64,000 bases of DNA from Rostratula benghalensis (GCA_013399305.1 VXAI01000021.1:4760171-4824170), one strand, 5' to 3'; shown: positions 1-21,739, counted from the stretch's first letter. A program made the numbers and translations. The notes: generated by a model from the letters alone, not told the origin.

Positions 1-3000
1 GAATTGTTTTAAGTGTACATGAGGCATTTATGTTTTTAACTGAAATCCTGGGATGTATAGTGCTTAGTACCTCCCCAGCCAGGTCTCCTACACATATAGG
101 TCTGTACCAAACCTAATGGTGCAAATAACAGATTTCTGAATATGTTGAATTGTTGTAGTATGTATTAATCTGGCATGTAAATTAAAATAAGTAAGGAATT
201 TTTAGGTTTGGAGTTGAGGCCCAGTAAAACACTTGCCCACAAAATAAAAAAACCTTAGAGAGTATAGGCAGGAATGCTCCTTTGGTATATATTTTTTTAA
301 TACTGAGGCTTTAGGCAATAGTGATCTATGAACAGGATCATGCTTCCGAGAGGTCTAGTTAAAAGCCTTTCTTTTTTTTTAGCAGATACAGGAATATATT
401 GATTTGAGACATAAATGAAATTTATATATAATAGTTTATTTTACTCTATGTAAGATGACAAGATTCAAGTTGCCAGAGCAGTATGCACAAGTATATTTGT
501 TTTCTGTTTGTGTTAATCTGAAACATATATAAGCTATTTTTATACAGGAACATGATATTTTATAAGATGTTTGTGAGGTCAGGCCATGCTTTACCAGTTA
601 CTTGGAAAGTTAGTCTTAAATGACAAAATAACTTGCAGAAATTTAACTTATGTTTAACTTATGTGAACCTTAAATAACCAATGGAATCAGGTACATTCCA
701 TGTATTATGAGGTACTTAAACACTGAACATAGTTCATAAATGCAAATATAACTTCTTTAGACATGGGATGTGAAGAGTAAATTCCAGGAGTCAAAAGCCA
801 CTTCTTCGTGTAAGAAATGTGTCATCTGTTTTTCTTCCTTCCCCACCTTTTTTCCCCCTCCTTTTTCTTTTTTTTCCATATAGACAGACTGTGGACTACC
901 TAAGGGCTGGTTTTCTTAAAAAGCTTCCTCGATGATTAATAACATACTTTGTTTGAGTTATGCAGGGATTCAATGTTCTCTTTGTCAGCTGATCTGTGTT
1001 TAAGCTCATGGTGACAGCATATCTCTACCTAGCCTTATATGTCAGATAATTTTATTGATAGCAGTAGGAGCATGCACAAGTATCAACCCCCTGCATAATG
1101 TCCATGTGACAATAAGCACAATCCTCTTTCAATTCAGTTGCTCTTAGTTGTCTACTGAGTCAAAATGATTCCTCATTTCATACAGTACCTGTGGTGTGTT
1201 GAAAGCTGACTCCCAACTTTGAAACTTTTTCAATCTTTTTACAGCCAAGAGAGTTTTAGGTACTGCTGGTATTTTTATTCTACTTTGTTTAGGTTCTGCT
1301 TTGGGGTTTCAAGAGGTGCATTGATTTTGGCAATAGTTTCTTCATCTCAGGTAATCATTCCCATTGCTTTGATAGTCCATATTCCTTGAGCAACTTCTTT
1401 TTGCCCACTGAGATAGTTGGTGGTAGCTTCAGGAGTATTTGTTAATTAGGTTTGTGGGTTCTTCAGGACCAAGTAGCATCAAAAGAGTTTATTATCCCTT
1501 CAACAGAACCATAGAATTGCTTCTGCACACCCTATTTCAGTCAGGATAGGAAAGAGCTGTGCTCCAGACAGACAAAACCCCATACCTGGGAGCTTCTGAT
1601 TCCTGAGCAGGGCCTTAGTAGTACCTCGGCTCCAGGGCCATTGTTGCAACAGGAGAAGCTTGTCAGACCTGCAGCATCACACTACCTGTTTTTGAGAAAG
1701 CCCTAACACAGGCTATTGCCATATTATGTTCTTAAGGAAAAGATCTCCCTATGGTTTAGATCTTCTTCTCCCCTCAGTGTTTCACAAGTACTTCCCAAAG
1801 CTACTTTTCTAAGACCTTCTGAGTTCTTGTGCTCCGTAAAAGAATGGACTCTTCAGCTTCCCTTTAAATCCACATTTGGAACTAACTTGTATGCTTCTCA
1901 AAACTTTATCCACAAGATCTTTGACCATCTGGTGACCTTTATCAGATTACTTCCCAAAGATTTTTGCCAGAAGTTTGACACTCCAATTATTGAGGCTCAT
2001 ATGTCACCTAGAACAATCCTAAATGCCTCACTTTATGCAGCAGGGACAGCAGTCTGTGCTTTCACCTCCTCCTTATTTCTTAAGCAATTTTCTTGGCTTC
2101 TGTGTTTCCAGGGAGAATAAAACAATTATAAAGAAAGACATTCTTTAACATCCATTCCAAAGGAGCGTTACGGACCACAGAGGAGTGTAAGCTGGAACAT
2201 CGTACCGGAAAAAAGCAGAAGTGGTAGCAAATAGCTTAATCTTCTACTGGTTGTTTAGTCACATTTTGCCCTTTTTTGAAGTGTAGGCTTTTGTGGCTGA
2301 GTCTGAGCAACATTATTAATAGAATATTCTTCTAATTATTCATTCTTCCAGGTCTTTGTAACAGATGCTCACTTTCTTGGCTAGAGGTTGTCCTGGGGTG
2401 ACTTGAGATCAGAATGAGGTATGCTGCCTCCCCCAGAAGTATAGGATGTTGGGTATCAGACATTTCTGCTAGCAATCTGCTTGGTTTCTTGAATGAGCTA
2501 GAAAACAGATCATTTCAGGCATCTTTATCACAAGCAGGAAGTCCATGACAATGTTCTGGAGATGTTTCTACAAGAAAGTGGTTAACCAAGACCTATTCTT
2601 CCCATGGACATGAATAGGAAATACTGACCTTTTGACTCCAGAGCGTCTTCCAGACCATTTTTGTAATCAACTCTTAAAGGAAACAGATGCATTCATGTCA
2701 ACCATCCACGTGTTTTCTGATCTTCAGAGTTGTCTTGAAAGATAAAATAGGATAATTATGATCATTCTGATGGCTAAAGAAGAACGTAAGGCAGATCTGA
2801 CAAAATTTCAACTTTTCTGTTGAACGTCTCTGTTCAACTTCATTATTGAAGGCCTTTTGTTTTTTTTTTAAATGCCCAGAGAATTTTTATTTTTGCTCCA
2901 GAGAAATACCCTAATTAATAGAAGAACGAATAAGAGGCAATTTTATTTGGTCAAGTAGACATAATTTGCCATGTGATACACAGAAAAGCTGGTTTTCCTT

Positions 3001-4711
3001 TACTTGGCCTCTTTGTCTGGAATTCTGCTTTGCTTCTTGGATGGTGCTGGGTTCCTCTGTCAGCTCAATCTATTTGACAGCTGTTTCAGCACTGCATTTC
3101 CAGGCTGTTGGCTTCTTTGTTTTTGTTGATACTATAGTAATTGTATCTTGAAGGGTTTGTTAATGTATTTTCTCTTTTATGTACTAGTTTTCAAGTAGGA
3201 TCTGAGTATCATAGTTGTTCCCTCTGTTTCTGAATGCTTTTTGGTCAGAAATGGTACTTGAGCTTTAAAGTGCTTGTGAATGTTCATCATGGGTCCTTCA
3301 TAACTTACACTGATCTTGGAAAGAGGTACGCATTTAGAAAGAAAAAGTATGGAAGAACAACACATTCAAACCTAGATATATATGAAAACTGTTATCAACT
3401 ATTTAAAGATCTTAAAATGATGATACTCATGCATGCGTCATTGCAATTTATGAAATGGCATTTCCTGAGCTGAGAAACATTCTGTGAAACATTCACATTC
3501 ACTTAACTTTGTAGAAGTGACTGTATAATGAGTTCATCCCTGGCTAGAAACCAGCGAAAGCTGGTCAGTTTGATACCAATGCTCAAACGACTCTTAAAGG
3601 GAGAGGTCAACTATTCTTAAGCAATGAAGCACTGCTATCATTTTACTTGTATGCTACAGTTGTACAACAATTATTGAAACCTGTTGTAAACATACAAATG
3701 TGCACAGTAAAGTTGTTATCTGTCAATTCCTGTTATATTTTTGAATTTTTTTCGTTCTTTGCTGCTAATCAGATTTGGGCTAAAACCCAAAAGACCATTC
3801 ATGAATATATTGTTGCAGGCTGATACCCAGTATCTAGATGAATCGTTTAAATGTACAAGGCAAATGCTACGATGTAAAATTTGGAGATAGACACACCCAC
3901 TAATGTTCAATAAAATCAGAAATAAACTGTATTTTACATACTTTCTTAATCTGATATAAATTGACAGTACCAACTAGAAGTTCAAGATCTAAGTAAAAGT
4001 GTGGCTGTGCCGAAGTCAGTAAAAAAAAGTCATTGATAATTATGTAAACATTGTAACTTAGGAACTGGATTTTTAAAATCAGATTGAATATACTCTGAAG
4101 AAATTTTTAATGAGTCTGATTTCCATTAGTAATATATTTTGATATCTCTTCAGCTGAAAGCCACATTATGAAAGGGCAGGCTGTATACCTGAGTAAAGAC
4201 TGATAATTATTGATAAGGAAGCAGTATCAGGGCATCCTTAAAAATTACATTGTAGAAGTGTTTTTTGGATAAGATCCTAGGCAAATTAACTTAATGTTTT
4301 TATTTAGTGGTAAGAAGACTATTTTTGTCAAAACCTAAATAACTTGTGCTGAGTATTGTCTAAAGGTAATAGTGAGAACATGTCATTTGATAAAAGCATT
4401 CTGTTTGAGCATAGCTTTTTTTGCAACTTCCACCTATGTCATTTTGCATAATATTAAAAAACCATACAAAGCAGTTCATGTTCAATGCTTGCTATGAAAC
4501 AAGGAGGTACTAAGGGCTTTCTGGTAATTGTGTTACCTTAATGGATTTCAAGTCGCATAACAGAAAATTGATAAAAATTACCTCAATCAATAGTTATTTT
4601 TCAAAAGCTTAACATACGTATTTAATTTCCAACCGGGAAAATATTTTCCTGATTTTATTAATTATTGTAAGACAGTTGAAAGGGTCTGTACAAATGCAAA
4701 GATAGTCTTCT
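1..4711. other. AT-rich intergenic DNA, no gene recognised
   Basis: The stretch has no exon or RNA gene I can support. The longest open frames (for example 1716-2120 on +, 134 codons) show no family motif and look like chance ORFs. From known vertebrate gene order this would be the spacer between PDE3B and PSMA1, but no PDE3B coding sequence was found. Short T-runs and AT-rich blocks dominate. Confidence 0.6.
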
Positions 4712-4812
4712 NNNNNNNNNNNNNNNNNNNNNNNNNNNNNNNNNNNNNNNNNNNNNNNNNNNNNNNNNNNNNNNNNNNNNNNNNNNNNNNNNNNNNNNNN
4801 NNNNNNNNNNNN
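4712..4812. other. assembly gap (101 N)
   Basis: This is a run of 101 Ns. It is bounded on the right by a TTTC tetranucleotide repeat and on the left by a pyrimidine end (CTTCT), so the missing sequence is probably an expanded pyrimidine microsatellite that failed to assemble. Confidence 0.97.
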
Positions 4813-4840
4813 TTTCTTTCTTTCTTTCTTTCTTTTTTTT
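4813..4840 (+). repeat. (TTTC)n microsatellite at the gap edge
   Basis: About five TTTC units run into a T-run directly after the N gap. The true repeat length is unknown because its left part lies in the gap. Confidence 0.9.
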
Positions 4841-5822
4841 CTATTTCAGTTTTCCTATTCCAAGTATATATATCCTAAGGTAATACCTCTGGTCTGAAGA
4901 ATTATTATTCCTGTTCATTTAATGATGTGATAAACACAGCTTAAAAATATTTTGGTGCCACAGAATCTGTTGTGAATGAGACATCTGTAGTCACAAATTT
5001 ATTTGATATATATACTTCTTAAAATCAAAAACAGATGTGCAGATGTGTTGACTCTATAGTGATATACTAATAACTACTGCAGAGATTTTTAGATACTCAC
5101 TTTCAAGACAGGTTTATATTGAGCGTGTCTGGAATTAATTTAGAGCCCTTCAGGCCCATCACTGGATCCTTCCGTGGGCCAGGCTTAGAAGCCAAGGGTT
5201 GTGCCAATTATTCTGGATTTAGAATTATCCTTACATCAATGGAATTTGTTTGTAATTTAAGCATGTATGATGCACTGAGCTCAGTGATCTGTCAGAATGA
5301 GTGCAGACAATGGACGTTACACTGCCAGAAGCTCTCTCGCATTTGTCGACAGGCTTAGATTTCTGCTTGCATTGTTGTTGGTTTAGGAGTATATGCAATA
5401 AAGAGGGCAGTGCCAAATAAAATTTGTACTATGAAAACAGGGATATGCATGAGAGCAAAGCTGTTAAAACCCATGTAGCAAAATTAGGAGCTTGGCAAAC
5501 AGTAAAAGAAAAAAGGCTGATGACAGCAGAACATTTTAAGACTAAAGCTTACTTGCGCATCTGTTTTTTCCTGCATATTAATTCTGTATAGTAGTCTTTC
5601 CTAATCAAAAACTGAATCCATGCTAAGAATGGGCTGAGTCACTTTTTGAAAAGTGTGGTCCACAAATACCAGAATTGTTGCCTAAACAATTGCTGACTAT
5701 TACAATAAGCTTAACACTCCCATAGAACTTGAAAATGCCAGTAAAGAGAAGCGTCACAGAAATCCTTAATGTCTTGCCAGGAATAGTAAGTCATTCTTAG
5801 GGTCTTCTCACTCTCATTCTTC

Positions 5823-5847
5823 TTTTTTTTTTTTCTTTTTTTTTTTT
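5823..5847 (+). repeat. poly-T tract, one C interruption
   Basis: Twelve Ts, one C and twelve Ts in a row. It is a simple repeat or an old poly-A tail of a minus-strand insertion; no element body was recognised next to it. Confidence 0.85.
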
Positions 5848-6380
5848 CTGGTTATCCTCTGGCGAATTTATTGTTGTATGTGACTGTATTCCATTTTTCA
5901 AGAAGAAACTCCTGGCAAAAATAGGTTGGGCAAAACCAGATTGTGAACATTTTATTGTGTGATCTGCATGTAAGTACTCATTTTAAAATATTTATGAAAT
6001 ATATATGCATATCTAAGAAGGTAGCACTTTGTCTATTCATTAATTTACCATGACAATAATGTCTGTTGTAAGGAAATGGGATCCATTAGTGGTCTTGTGG
6101 ATTATAAAGGCTTTATCTCTGTATCACTCTATCTGTGATTTCCAATGCTTACTGACAATTATACTTAATTCTTTCATAGGTAGAAATTTTGAAAAAAATT
6201 ATCACTAATATACTTGATATAGTATTCATTCATGAATTTGTGTATAATTTATAGATGTCTCTCTCAAATGTTATATATCCGCTGCTAAGTGTTTGATGAC
6301 ACTTTGGTTTTGATTCAGTTACAGTCAAAAATAATTCCAACAATGTGAATCAACAGTAACAATTCATATATTTAAAGAAG

Positions 6381-6405
6381 TTTATGCAGCTATATGCTGC
6401 ATAAA
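6381..6405. repeat. perfect 10-bp inverted repeat, 5-nt loop
   Basis: The arm TTTATGCAGC (6381-6390) is repeated as its exact reverse complement GCTGCATAAA (6396-6405), separated by TATAT. The function is unknown; it could be chance, a protein site or a small cruciform. Confidence 0.8.
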
Positions 6406-9400
6406 TTCACACTGAAATTCATCTTTTATCCTCAGAACCTTAAAATAACTGTAATTCTTTTTTTTTTGTAAAAAGAAAAAACTTAACAGATTTTCTTAAA
6501 ACTCCAATAATATATTTCATAATACTCCCATAAGTTCTGATAATAGTTCTTCAGTTACCATTTGATGACTCAGACAGCCCTATGTACACTGTTTAAATCA
6601 GAACTTCTAGATTAGCAAGCAAAGTACAGCTCAAAATAGATTTTTCTTGTAGAATTAGTCTAATACAGAAACCCTCCCTCCCTCAGAACGAAGAAATAAA
6701 TTTCAGGTCCAATAAATAACTGACAGTAAGATCCATGTGAATTTCTCTCTAAAAATATTTTTTTCAATTCAAACAAGAACTTACAAATAAAGGCTATTTC
6801 CATGACCAGGGTATGGTACAACAGTTCTATTGTGTTGAACCTTGTGCCCCTTGTTTGTTCCAGAATCAGACAAAAAGAACCAGCCTCGTCGCTGCAGTTC
6901 TTTTTCCACAGGGGTTATTTCAGCCCGCTTTCAGCACTGCCTCGTCTCTCTCAGCCAGCTTTGATGAACAAACACTGTTAGTTGCCCTGAAGGCCTGTCC
7001 TGAAAAAGGCAATGTCAGTTCACAAAAGCTATGGATTTTAAAAATTTAGGAATGGACTTTAAAAAATTGTGTAGTTAACATTTTTTGGTAACAAAATATT
7101 CCAGTTTTAAATTTAAAAATGTTTAAAAATGCCTTTGGCAATGTGAATGTAGGGCTGTTGTAGAGAAAGAAATGTCTGCATCTCTACTGAGAACTTGGTA
7201 TCATTTATAAAGACACGTTGTTTTTTTCTATTTACAGTCCTAAATACAAACCAGTATTTTTTTTCCTTTGTGACCATTTCTGAGATCATCTTCAAATGAT
7301 TCTAAAGACACACGTGTATGTATATAGCAGCTGTCAAATTTTTGCCCTCGGTCTTAACACAGTTGGTGAAAATGTCATCAAAATATGACCAGTGTTGTAG
7401 ATGAGTGCTTACAATTTAGTAGACTTTTTGCCTTATAAAATATCTATTAGTGATTTAGACCCTGCATTAAATTCAAGTACGGACTGTTCACATTGTTAAG
7501 AGAGAGACAAGGCAGTTCTCAAAAAAACTTAGTCAAAATGTTCAGTCCTGAATATTTTATGACAATACCCGATTTAATCTAATACTGTCAATCTGGAATA
7601 AGGGTGTGTGGGGCATTATTTAAACCCAGATTTATATTAAAGATTAAGATCCAGGTTTGTGGCATGAAAATCAAATGACTTGAGAAGTGTAAAAGGCATT
7701 GAACGTGAAGTGACTTGTGACTGAATTAGGTGAAAATGTAGTCCAGCTAAATACAGCATGTCAAAGGTCTTCTGAAACAAATGTGATTCCCATTTCTACC
7801 CTACAGTATTTGTAAACTACAGTGGACAAGATGACATATTTTTGGTCGTTTGTTGTGTTTCATTTCTGTTAGTAGGGGAAGGAGGAACACCACTGTTTTA
7901 AGGTCTCTCTTCTGCAGTTCATTCTCCCAGTGACCATTTTTAAGAGTCTTGTACTCTGTTCCAGAAGAAGGTATCCACCGCCTCTCACGCTGGCCTAAAT
8001 GATTGATCATCAAATGGACATAAAATACAAAGAAGGGAGCTAACTGCACAAATTATATTCTTTCTGTCTCAGGATTTTGCTCTCTTTAGTTTCTTAGTGT
8101 CCCACATTTCTTTTAAATAGGGATAGCATTGCTATAAAACCTTTGAGAGTTACTTGCCTAATGCAGCCCACGTTTTTGTTACTGCCTGTTCTTGCCTATG
8201 CTACCTGCTCTAGGAGCTGTCTCACTTCTGCTTGGCTGCTGAGCTTTACTCCATCCTTCCTCTTCAGCACAAACGGTTCCTTCAAGTCTCCTGAGGTTAA
8301 TACTGCCTGATTTCCCCCAATACTAATAGTCATAATATTGGAGACACTGCCTTCATTCAGTCTTGTACTCTTACTCTGGGCACAACAGGGATTTTCTTTT
8401 GCCATCTGTGGTGCCTGGCTAGCATAAAACACACAGTCCCTGGGAGTGCTACCACTGACTGCAGTGGAGCCAATCTTTTACCAAAAAAAGGCCATAGAAG
8501 TACAGGAATACAGTGCACAGCAACAGAGTGGTTAACATGGATTGATGGTGTGTGGCATCCCAAAGGGTGACTGAGTGGAATGTTGATTCCTCTAGTGAAT
8601 CAGCAGAAGAGGAGATATAATGGCCTTGCCTTTTAGATGTATATTAATCTCTGCAGAGCAATGCCTGCCATCGCTCAGATGTCAGATGCTGTTTATAACT
8701 ATGCTGGAAGCATAACATAGAACAAAATAGTATCATTACTTTTTCTTAAGACTGTATATGCATGGTTTAGGTTAGCCATTTTTTCACTGCTGCACTTAGT
8801 TCCAACATTGCATCAGCAGTATTGTAAGGTGGCTTGAAAAGTTGTTTTGTCCATGAGTCTGTCCAGTTGCTCTCTCAATACATGACTGAAATACCATGAC
8901 ATGTTCAGGTGCAAAGGTTTTCACAGCACAGGTGTGACATATCTTGTCTTTGCCCAAACCTGCAGCTCTTAATGACATCCAGTGCCAGTGCTAGAGGACA
9001 GAGAGAAGCATCATCTCTGTTCAGCATCTCTGTGCCAGTTGCGACTTGACGAGTGTTCATCACCTTTCCTTGTCGTTCTATAGAGCTATAAATTGTGTAT
9101 TCATTTCTCTGAAGTGATCCTGATTATCAGGTTGCCAACTGTGAAACTAGAGGTGAGAAAATACTACTTTCTCCTAACATAGATGTTTTATAAATAGGTG
9201 ATTTAAATGAAGATAATATTAGTTTTACTTTTCAGTCCTGTAGTCTTTTATATTGTGATTCCTTGATGTGATATACTGTTTGCTGCTTGTCAGTTACTTT
9301 TTTCTCTAAAATTAAATTTGTATTTCTTTAATCCTCTTTTTCTGTTAATTCAAACCTGCTACATGCCTATGCAAGCTTATCTTTGGTGTTAGAACCAAGG

Positions 9401-9919
9401 AAAACATTTGGTGCACTTCCCTACCGCTTTTAGAATTATAAAATGAAAACCTGTAGTATGGTTAATTGGGATAGTTTGGTAGAAGTTTAATAATGGATGA
9501 GATACAGCAGTGGCAAAATCAGTGTAAAGTTATGCCCCACATTGCCTCATCAAGGAGTCTCTTACCACGGCTTGCAGAAAAGAGCAGCAGTTTTCTGACC
9601 ATCTTGGTCACTCAGCACTTTTTTTCTGCTGTGTCTATCAACTGCATCTGTGTTGCCATAGCCTTTTGTCGTGTGGATTTTTATCTCCTGTGAAGCTGTC
9701 TAAAACTATCAGATCATTTCGTGCAGGCCAGTGTGCCACCAATAAGTGTAGCAAGGGTGACATTTTCTCAGGTGCAGAGGTCAACATAAGGCTGATACAT
9801 CACTTAATTTTTACTGAAACTCTCATGTAAGACCTTCATGCAAATTTTCTAAGAAGTTTGGATGTCTGTCAAAGCACTAACCACTAATTTCAGTAACTGC
9901 CATACTTGTGCAAAGTGAG

Positions 9920-9990
9920 AGATCGGTTGATGGTTGGACTAGATTATCTTAAAGGTCCCTTCTAACCTAGACAACTCCCTGATTTTATGC
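9920..9990 (+). mobile_element. CR1 LINE 3' tail fragment
   Basis: This short stretch carries the typical CR1 3' UTR wording: GGTTGGACTAGATTATCTTA, then AAAGGTCCCTTCTAACCTAG and a degenerate octamer end. It is heavily 5'-truncated, as most avian CR1 copies are, and encodes nothing. Confidence 0.8.
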
Positions 9991-12640
9991 TTTCTTTCTG
10001 ATTTGATGCTTTTATCTGAAAAAGAGCTATTTGATTTTGCCTCGTTCATTCCTTTCTTTCATTTGGTATTTAAATATTAAACTCTCCATTCAAATATATC
10101 AGTGGGGAATAGGTTGGGTGCTTTTTCACACCAACACACTGAGGTATCATTAGAAATACATGATGAACCCACTGGCTTTAGCCCTGCCTATAGAGGGCTG
10201 ACACTGAGCCTGAAGGGCAAGCAGGAGCATTCAGAAGGAAGTCAATGATTTCCTTCCACTCTGAGCATTTGCCCTTTCTAGAGATTATTCCTGCATCTGG
10301 CATCCTCTTGTGCTGCTGCCTCGGGAATACGGTAACAGTCGTGCTGCCCGGAGCACTGGAAAGCAGCGGGAACTCCATTCCGTGCCACCCTTCATCCTGT
10401 CACATGAACTGAGGCATAAAGAAGCTTCAGAATAAATTTTTAGTAACTGCGCATCTGGATAGTTTGGTTTTGAATTTATTTTCCTGCCCATGTAATAAAG
10501 GAAAAAAGGTTACTCAGTAAAACACTTCAAGTTGTTATTTAATAAACCTATGTGACAGTTCGTATGGCTTCCAAAAGTACTTCATTTATACAGCTTTTAC
10601 CATTTTTCTGTGTGAACTTTTATAAATTCTGCTTTTTTATCACTAAACTTGTGGTTCCTAACATTACTTGCTGTATATATACACAACAATAGAGACTCTT
10701 GGCATAGTTTAGAGTTCTAGCAAAACTAATACTCTTTTGCCAAAGGAGAGGAAATAACTGTCTATTGTTCTGTTCCTGTAGGTGGAGTAAACGGATCTTT
10801 AGGGAGTCCCTTATTGCTGTGGGAAGTTATTACGGAATGGCATTATAGCAGAGACTACAGGAATATCTACGGAAAGTTCAGTGAAACTTGAAAGCTGTTC
10901 AGCTCACTTAATAAAATGTTTATATATCCTGTTTCAGTGTACACCAAACAATGTTGAAGAGAGGAAGTAATTTCAATCAAATTAATTTTTATTAATAACA
11001 GAGCTTAAAAATAACAAAACAAGTTAGATAATTTAAATCAGTCTGTTTATATTTGTAGATGTTTGGGTTTTTTTCTTGGACAACACTGTAGCCCTCTCCA
11101 GAGAAAAAAAGAAAATTCTGTAGTGCTGAGAGAGGTGTATCATTGGTTCTGCAATAATCAAAAGTTATTAGAATACTAGTTTGACTTTATTAAAAGTGAC
11201 ATCAGCAGCTGGATACTTGTTGGAAAAATTAATATGTATTAATGCTGTATTAACTCATTCTCTTTTGTATTAATGCCTGAGTCAGGCAATCCTATAGAGG
11301 AGTTCTCATCATAATTTTAAACTCATTTTTCATTTACAACTATATACCAATATTAAACATTGTCTGAAATAAGAGCTCCAGTAAGCAATTCATTTTTGTT
11401 AAGCACTTGTAGTTTTTTATCTTTGAGAACAAAAAGACCCATTCAGAAATTTAATCACATTATAGCTGTAATTAAGACACTGATATTTTTCTAATATAAT
11501 TCAAAATAGTGCTTCTCATTTAGCTTTATATAATTTCAGAGCCTTCCTGTGGTGTTTTTTTTTTCCAAAACAGAAATGTAAAAGGATTTCCAGTCTGCTA
11601 CATCATGATTAAACAGTGGCTGTTGTTTCATTCCTACCAAATTGTCTTAATTTGTTTTTTGTTGTGTTTTTTGTTTGGTTGTTTTGGTTTTTTTTAACCC
11701 TGAACTGCTTAAGCTTACAAGCTTTGTTAGCCTGGTGAAGCCAGGTAAGCCTATGAAAACCTAACTGCAGTTTTGAGAAGCGTAGCGCTTTATAAATGGC
11801 AGGCTTGTGATAAAGGGGCAACAACTGAAACGCAGCTTTAAAAACCTTCTTCTGGGGGTTTCAGAACAGGTAGGATTGGGCTCTGTGGCCTCCTGAAGCA
11901 GGTCCCATTGGTATCCTGGCTGTCACCCAGGGCTGGTGTGGCACCTGTACCCGCCACAGAGAGCCCTTCTCTACAGCAACGCAGTTCGCCTCAGAGCAGA
12001 AGAAGTGAGTGATGGGGAAACGAGTACAAAACTCTGGTTTACAGTATCTTTCCTGGTGCTTGGGGGCAACTGTGCTCAAAATCACGACTCACAGAACAAA
12101 TTCTCAACGCTGTTTTAGCGGCAGCTTTTGTTAAATAAATGGGGGGTGAGTGGGGTGGGGTGGGGTTTCTTTTAATCATATTTTAAAGAGTAACTGAGAT
12201 TTAATTTATCCATCTGTACTCCTCTCTGTAGCCAAGGTTTTAACGTAATGTAAACCACACTTGTAACAGTGGCTGTAACAGTTACTTGCTCTTCAAATCC
12301 TAGGAATATAAACAGGGGATTTTCTCAAAGTACAAAGAAAAGACAACTAAGAGCACATGCAAGCTGGTTTACGTCAGTGCCTTCATCTTCAACGGGTTTA
12401 AAATTGCTACAGCCTTTTCACACCCAGTAAAATGGCTAAGATTGATTTTTAGTAAGGAAAAAAAGTTATTCAAATTATCCAATGCAAGTTTTCCTCAAGT
12501 ATTGCACGCAGGAAGGTTAATGTTAAGAGCTACACTGCATCTCCATAAGAGAAATACCAAACAGTAAGAAAAACGCAGGCAGAGCAGGCTGAAGGAAGCC
12601 ATTCAGGACCTTTCGCACCGAGAGGCTGCCAGGGTTTTGT
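9991..12640. other. intergenic DNA upstream of PSMA1
   Basis: No gene is visible. A slightly GC-richer patch at 10,150-10,420 and another at 11,850-12,110 contain short ORFs on both strands without a known family. A T/G-rich low-complexity tract lies at about 11,648-11,697. A G-run motif at 12,141-12,165 is listed separately. Distal regulatory DNA of PSMA1 could lie here, but that is inference. Confidence 0.5.
12141..12165 (+). promoter_or_regulatory. strong G-quadruplex motif upstream of PSMA1
   Basis: The + strand reads G6-N5-G4-T-G4-T-G4. The very short loops satisfy the standard G-quadruplex pattern with at least three tetrads. It lies about 790 bases upstream of the PSMA1 start codon, outside the CpG-dense core. 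Folding and regulatory role are inferred from the pattern only. Confidence 0.6.
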
Positions 12641-12723
12641 ATAATCGAAGGGAATGTATTCCGCAATGCTCGCCGGAGCTCCCAGCGCGCTGCCGGCCGC
12701 TGAGGCAGCCCCGGCCCCTTACG

Positions 12724-12745
12724 CCAACGGCCGCCCAACGGCCGC
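12724..12745 (+). repeat. tandem 11-mer in the PSMA1 promoter
   Basis: The 11-base unit CCAACGGCCGC occurs twice, head to tail, with no spacer (12,724-12,734 and 12,735-12,745). Each unit contains CAACGG, which fits the MYB-type half-site YAACKG. Binding is not shown. Confidence 0.75.
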
Positions 12746-12754
12746 GGAGGCACC

Positions 12755-12764
12755 GCGCATGCGC
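12755..12764 (+). promoter_or_regulatory. NRF1-type palindrome GCGCATGCGC
   Basis: The perfect palindrome GCGCATGCGC equals the core of the nuclear respiratory factor 1 consensus, common in CpG-island housekeeping promoters. It lies about 165 bases upstream of the start codon. This factor is not NFE2L1 (also nicknamed Nrf1), the factor known for the proteasome bounce-back response; no clear antioxidant-response element for that protein was seen here. Confidence 0.65.
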
Positions 12765-12772
12765 CGGCTCCA

Positions 12773-12782
12773 GGGGCGGGGC
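12773..12782 (+). promoter_or_regulatory. GC box (Sp/KLF site)
   Basis: GGGGCGGGGC is a full match to the Sp1/KLF GC-box consensus, nine bases downstream of the NRF1-type palindrome and about 145 bases upstream of the PSMA1 ATG. Confidence 0.65.
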
Positions 12783-12926
12783 GAGCCGACCCGGCGTGGG
12801 CTCAATCGATTACTCGGAGCGCGACTACTGCTGCTTGCCCGCTGCTAGTCCAGAGCGATCGACTGTCGGAGCGTTTCCCCCTCCTCTCGCTGTCCCGGGG
12901 CCCGCGCCGCTGTCGGGGGAAGGAGG

Positions 12927-21616
<8,690 letters not shown>

Positions 21617-21739
21617 TTGCTGGATGAGTTCCTCTGTGTTAATGTATGTCTAATTATACAGGAACGTTTATCCATTTGCTGGTAACTTTATCCTCACCTT
21701 ATATGCGTTTGCTGGCGATACGTTCTGAAGATGACTCTT

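Larger units (their letters stand above)
4841..9919. other. intergenic DNA without a recognised gene
   Basis: The region is AT-rich with a C-interrupted poly-T tract at 5823-5847 and a perfect short inverted repeat at 6381-6405. Small ORFs occur on both strands; the most coding-like is on the minus strand around 8196-8485. None has a recognisable domain, splice context or family match, so no gene is called. Confidence 0.55.

Noticed and set aside
1000..2900. Minus-strand text that reads in places like a protein, and the 134-codon + strand ORF at 1716-2120.
   Set aside because: The most protein-like minus-strand frame has stops at about one per 16 codons, near random for this base composition. 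No family was recognised on either strand.
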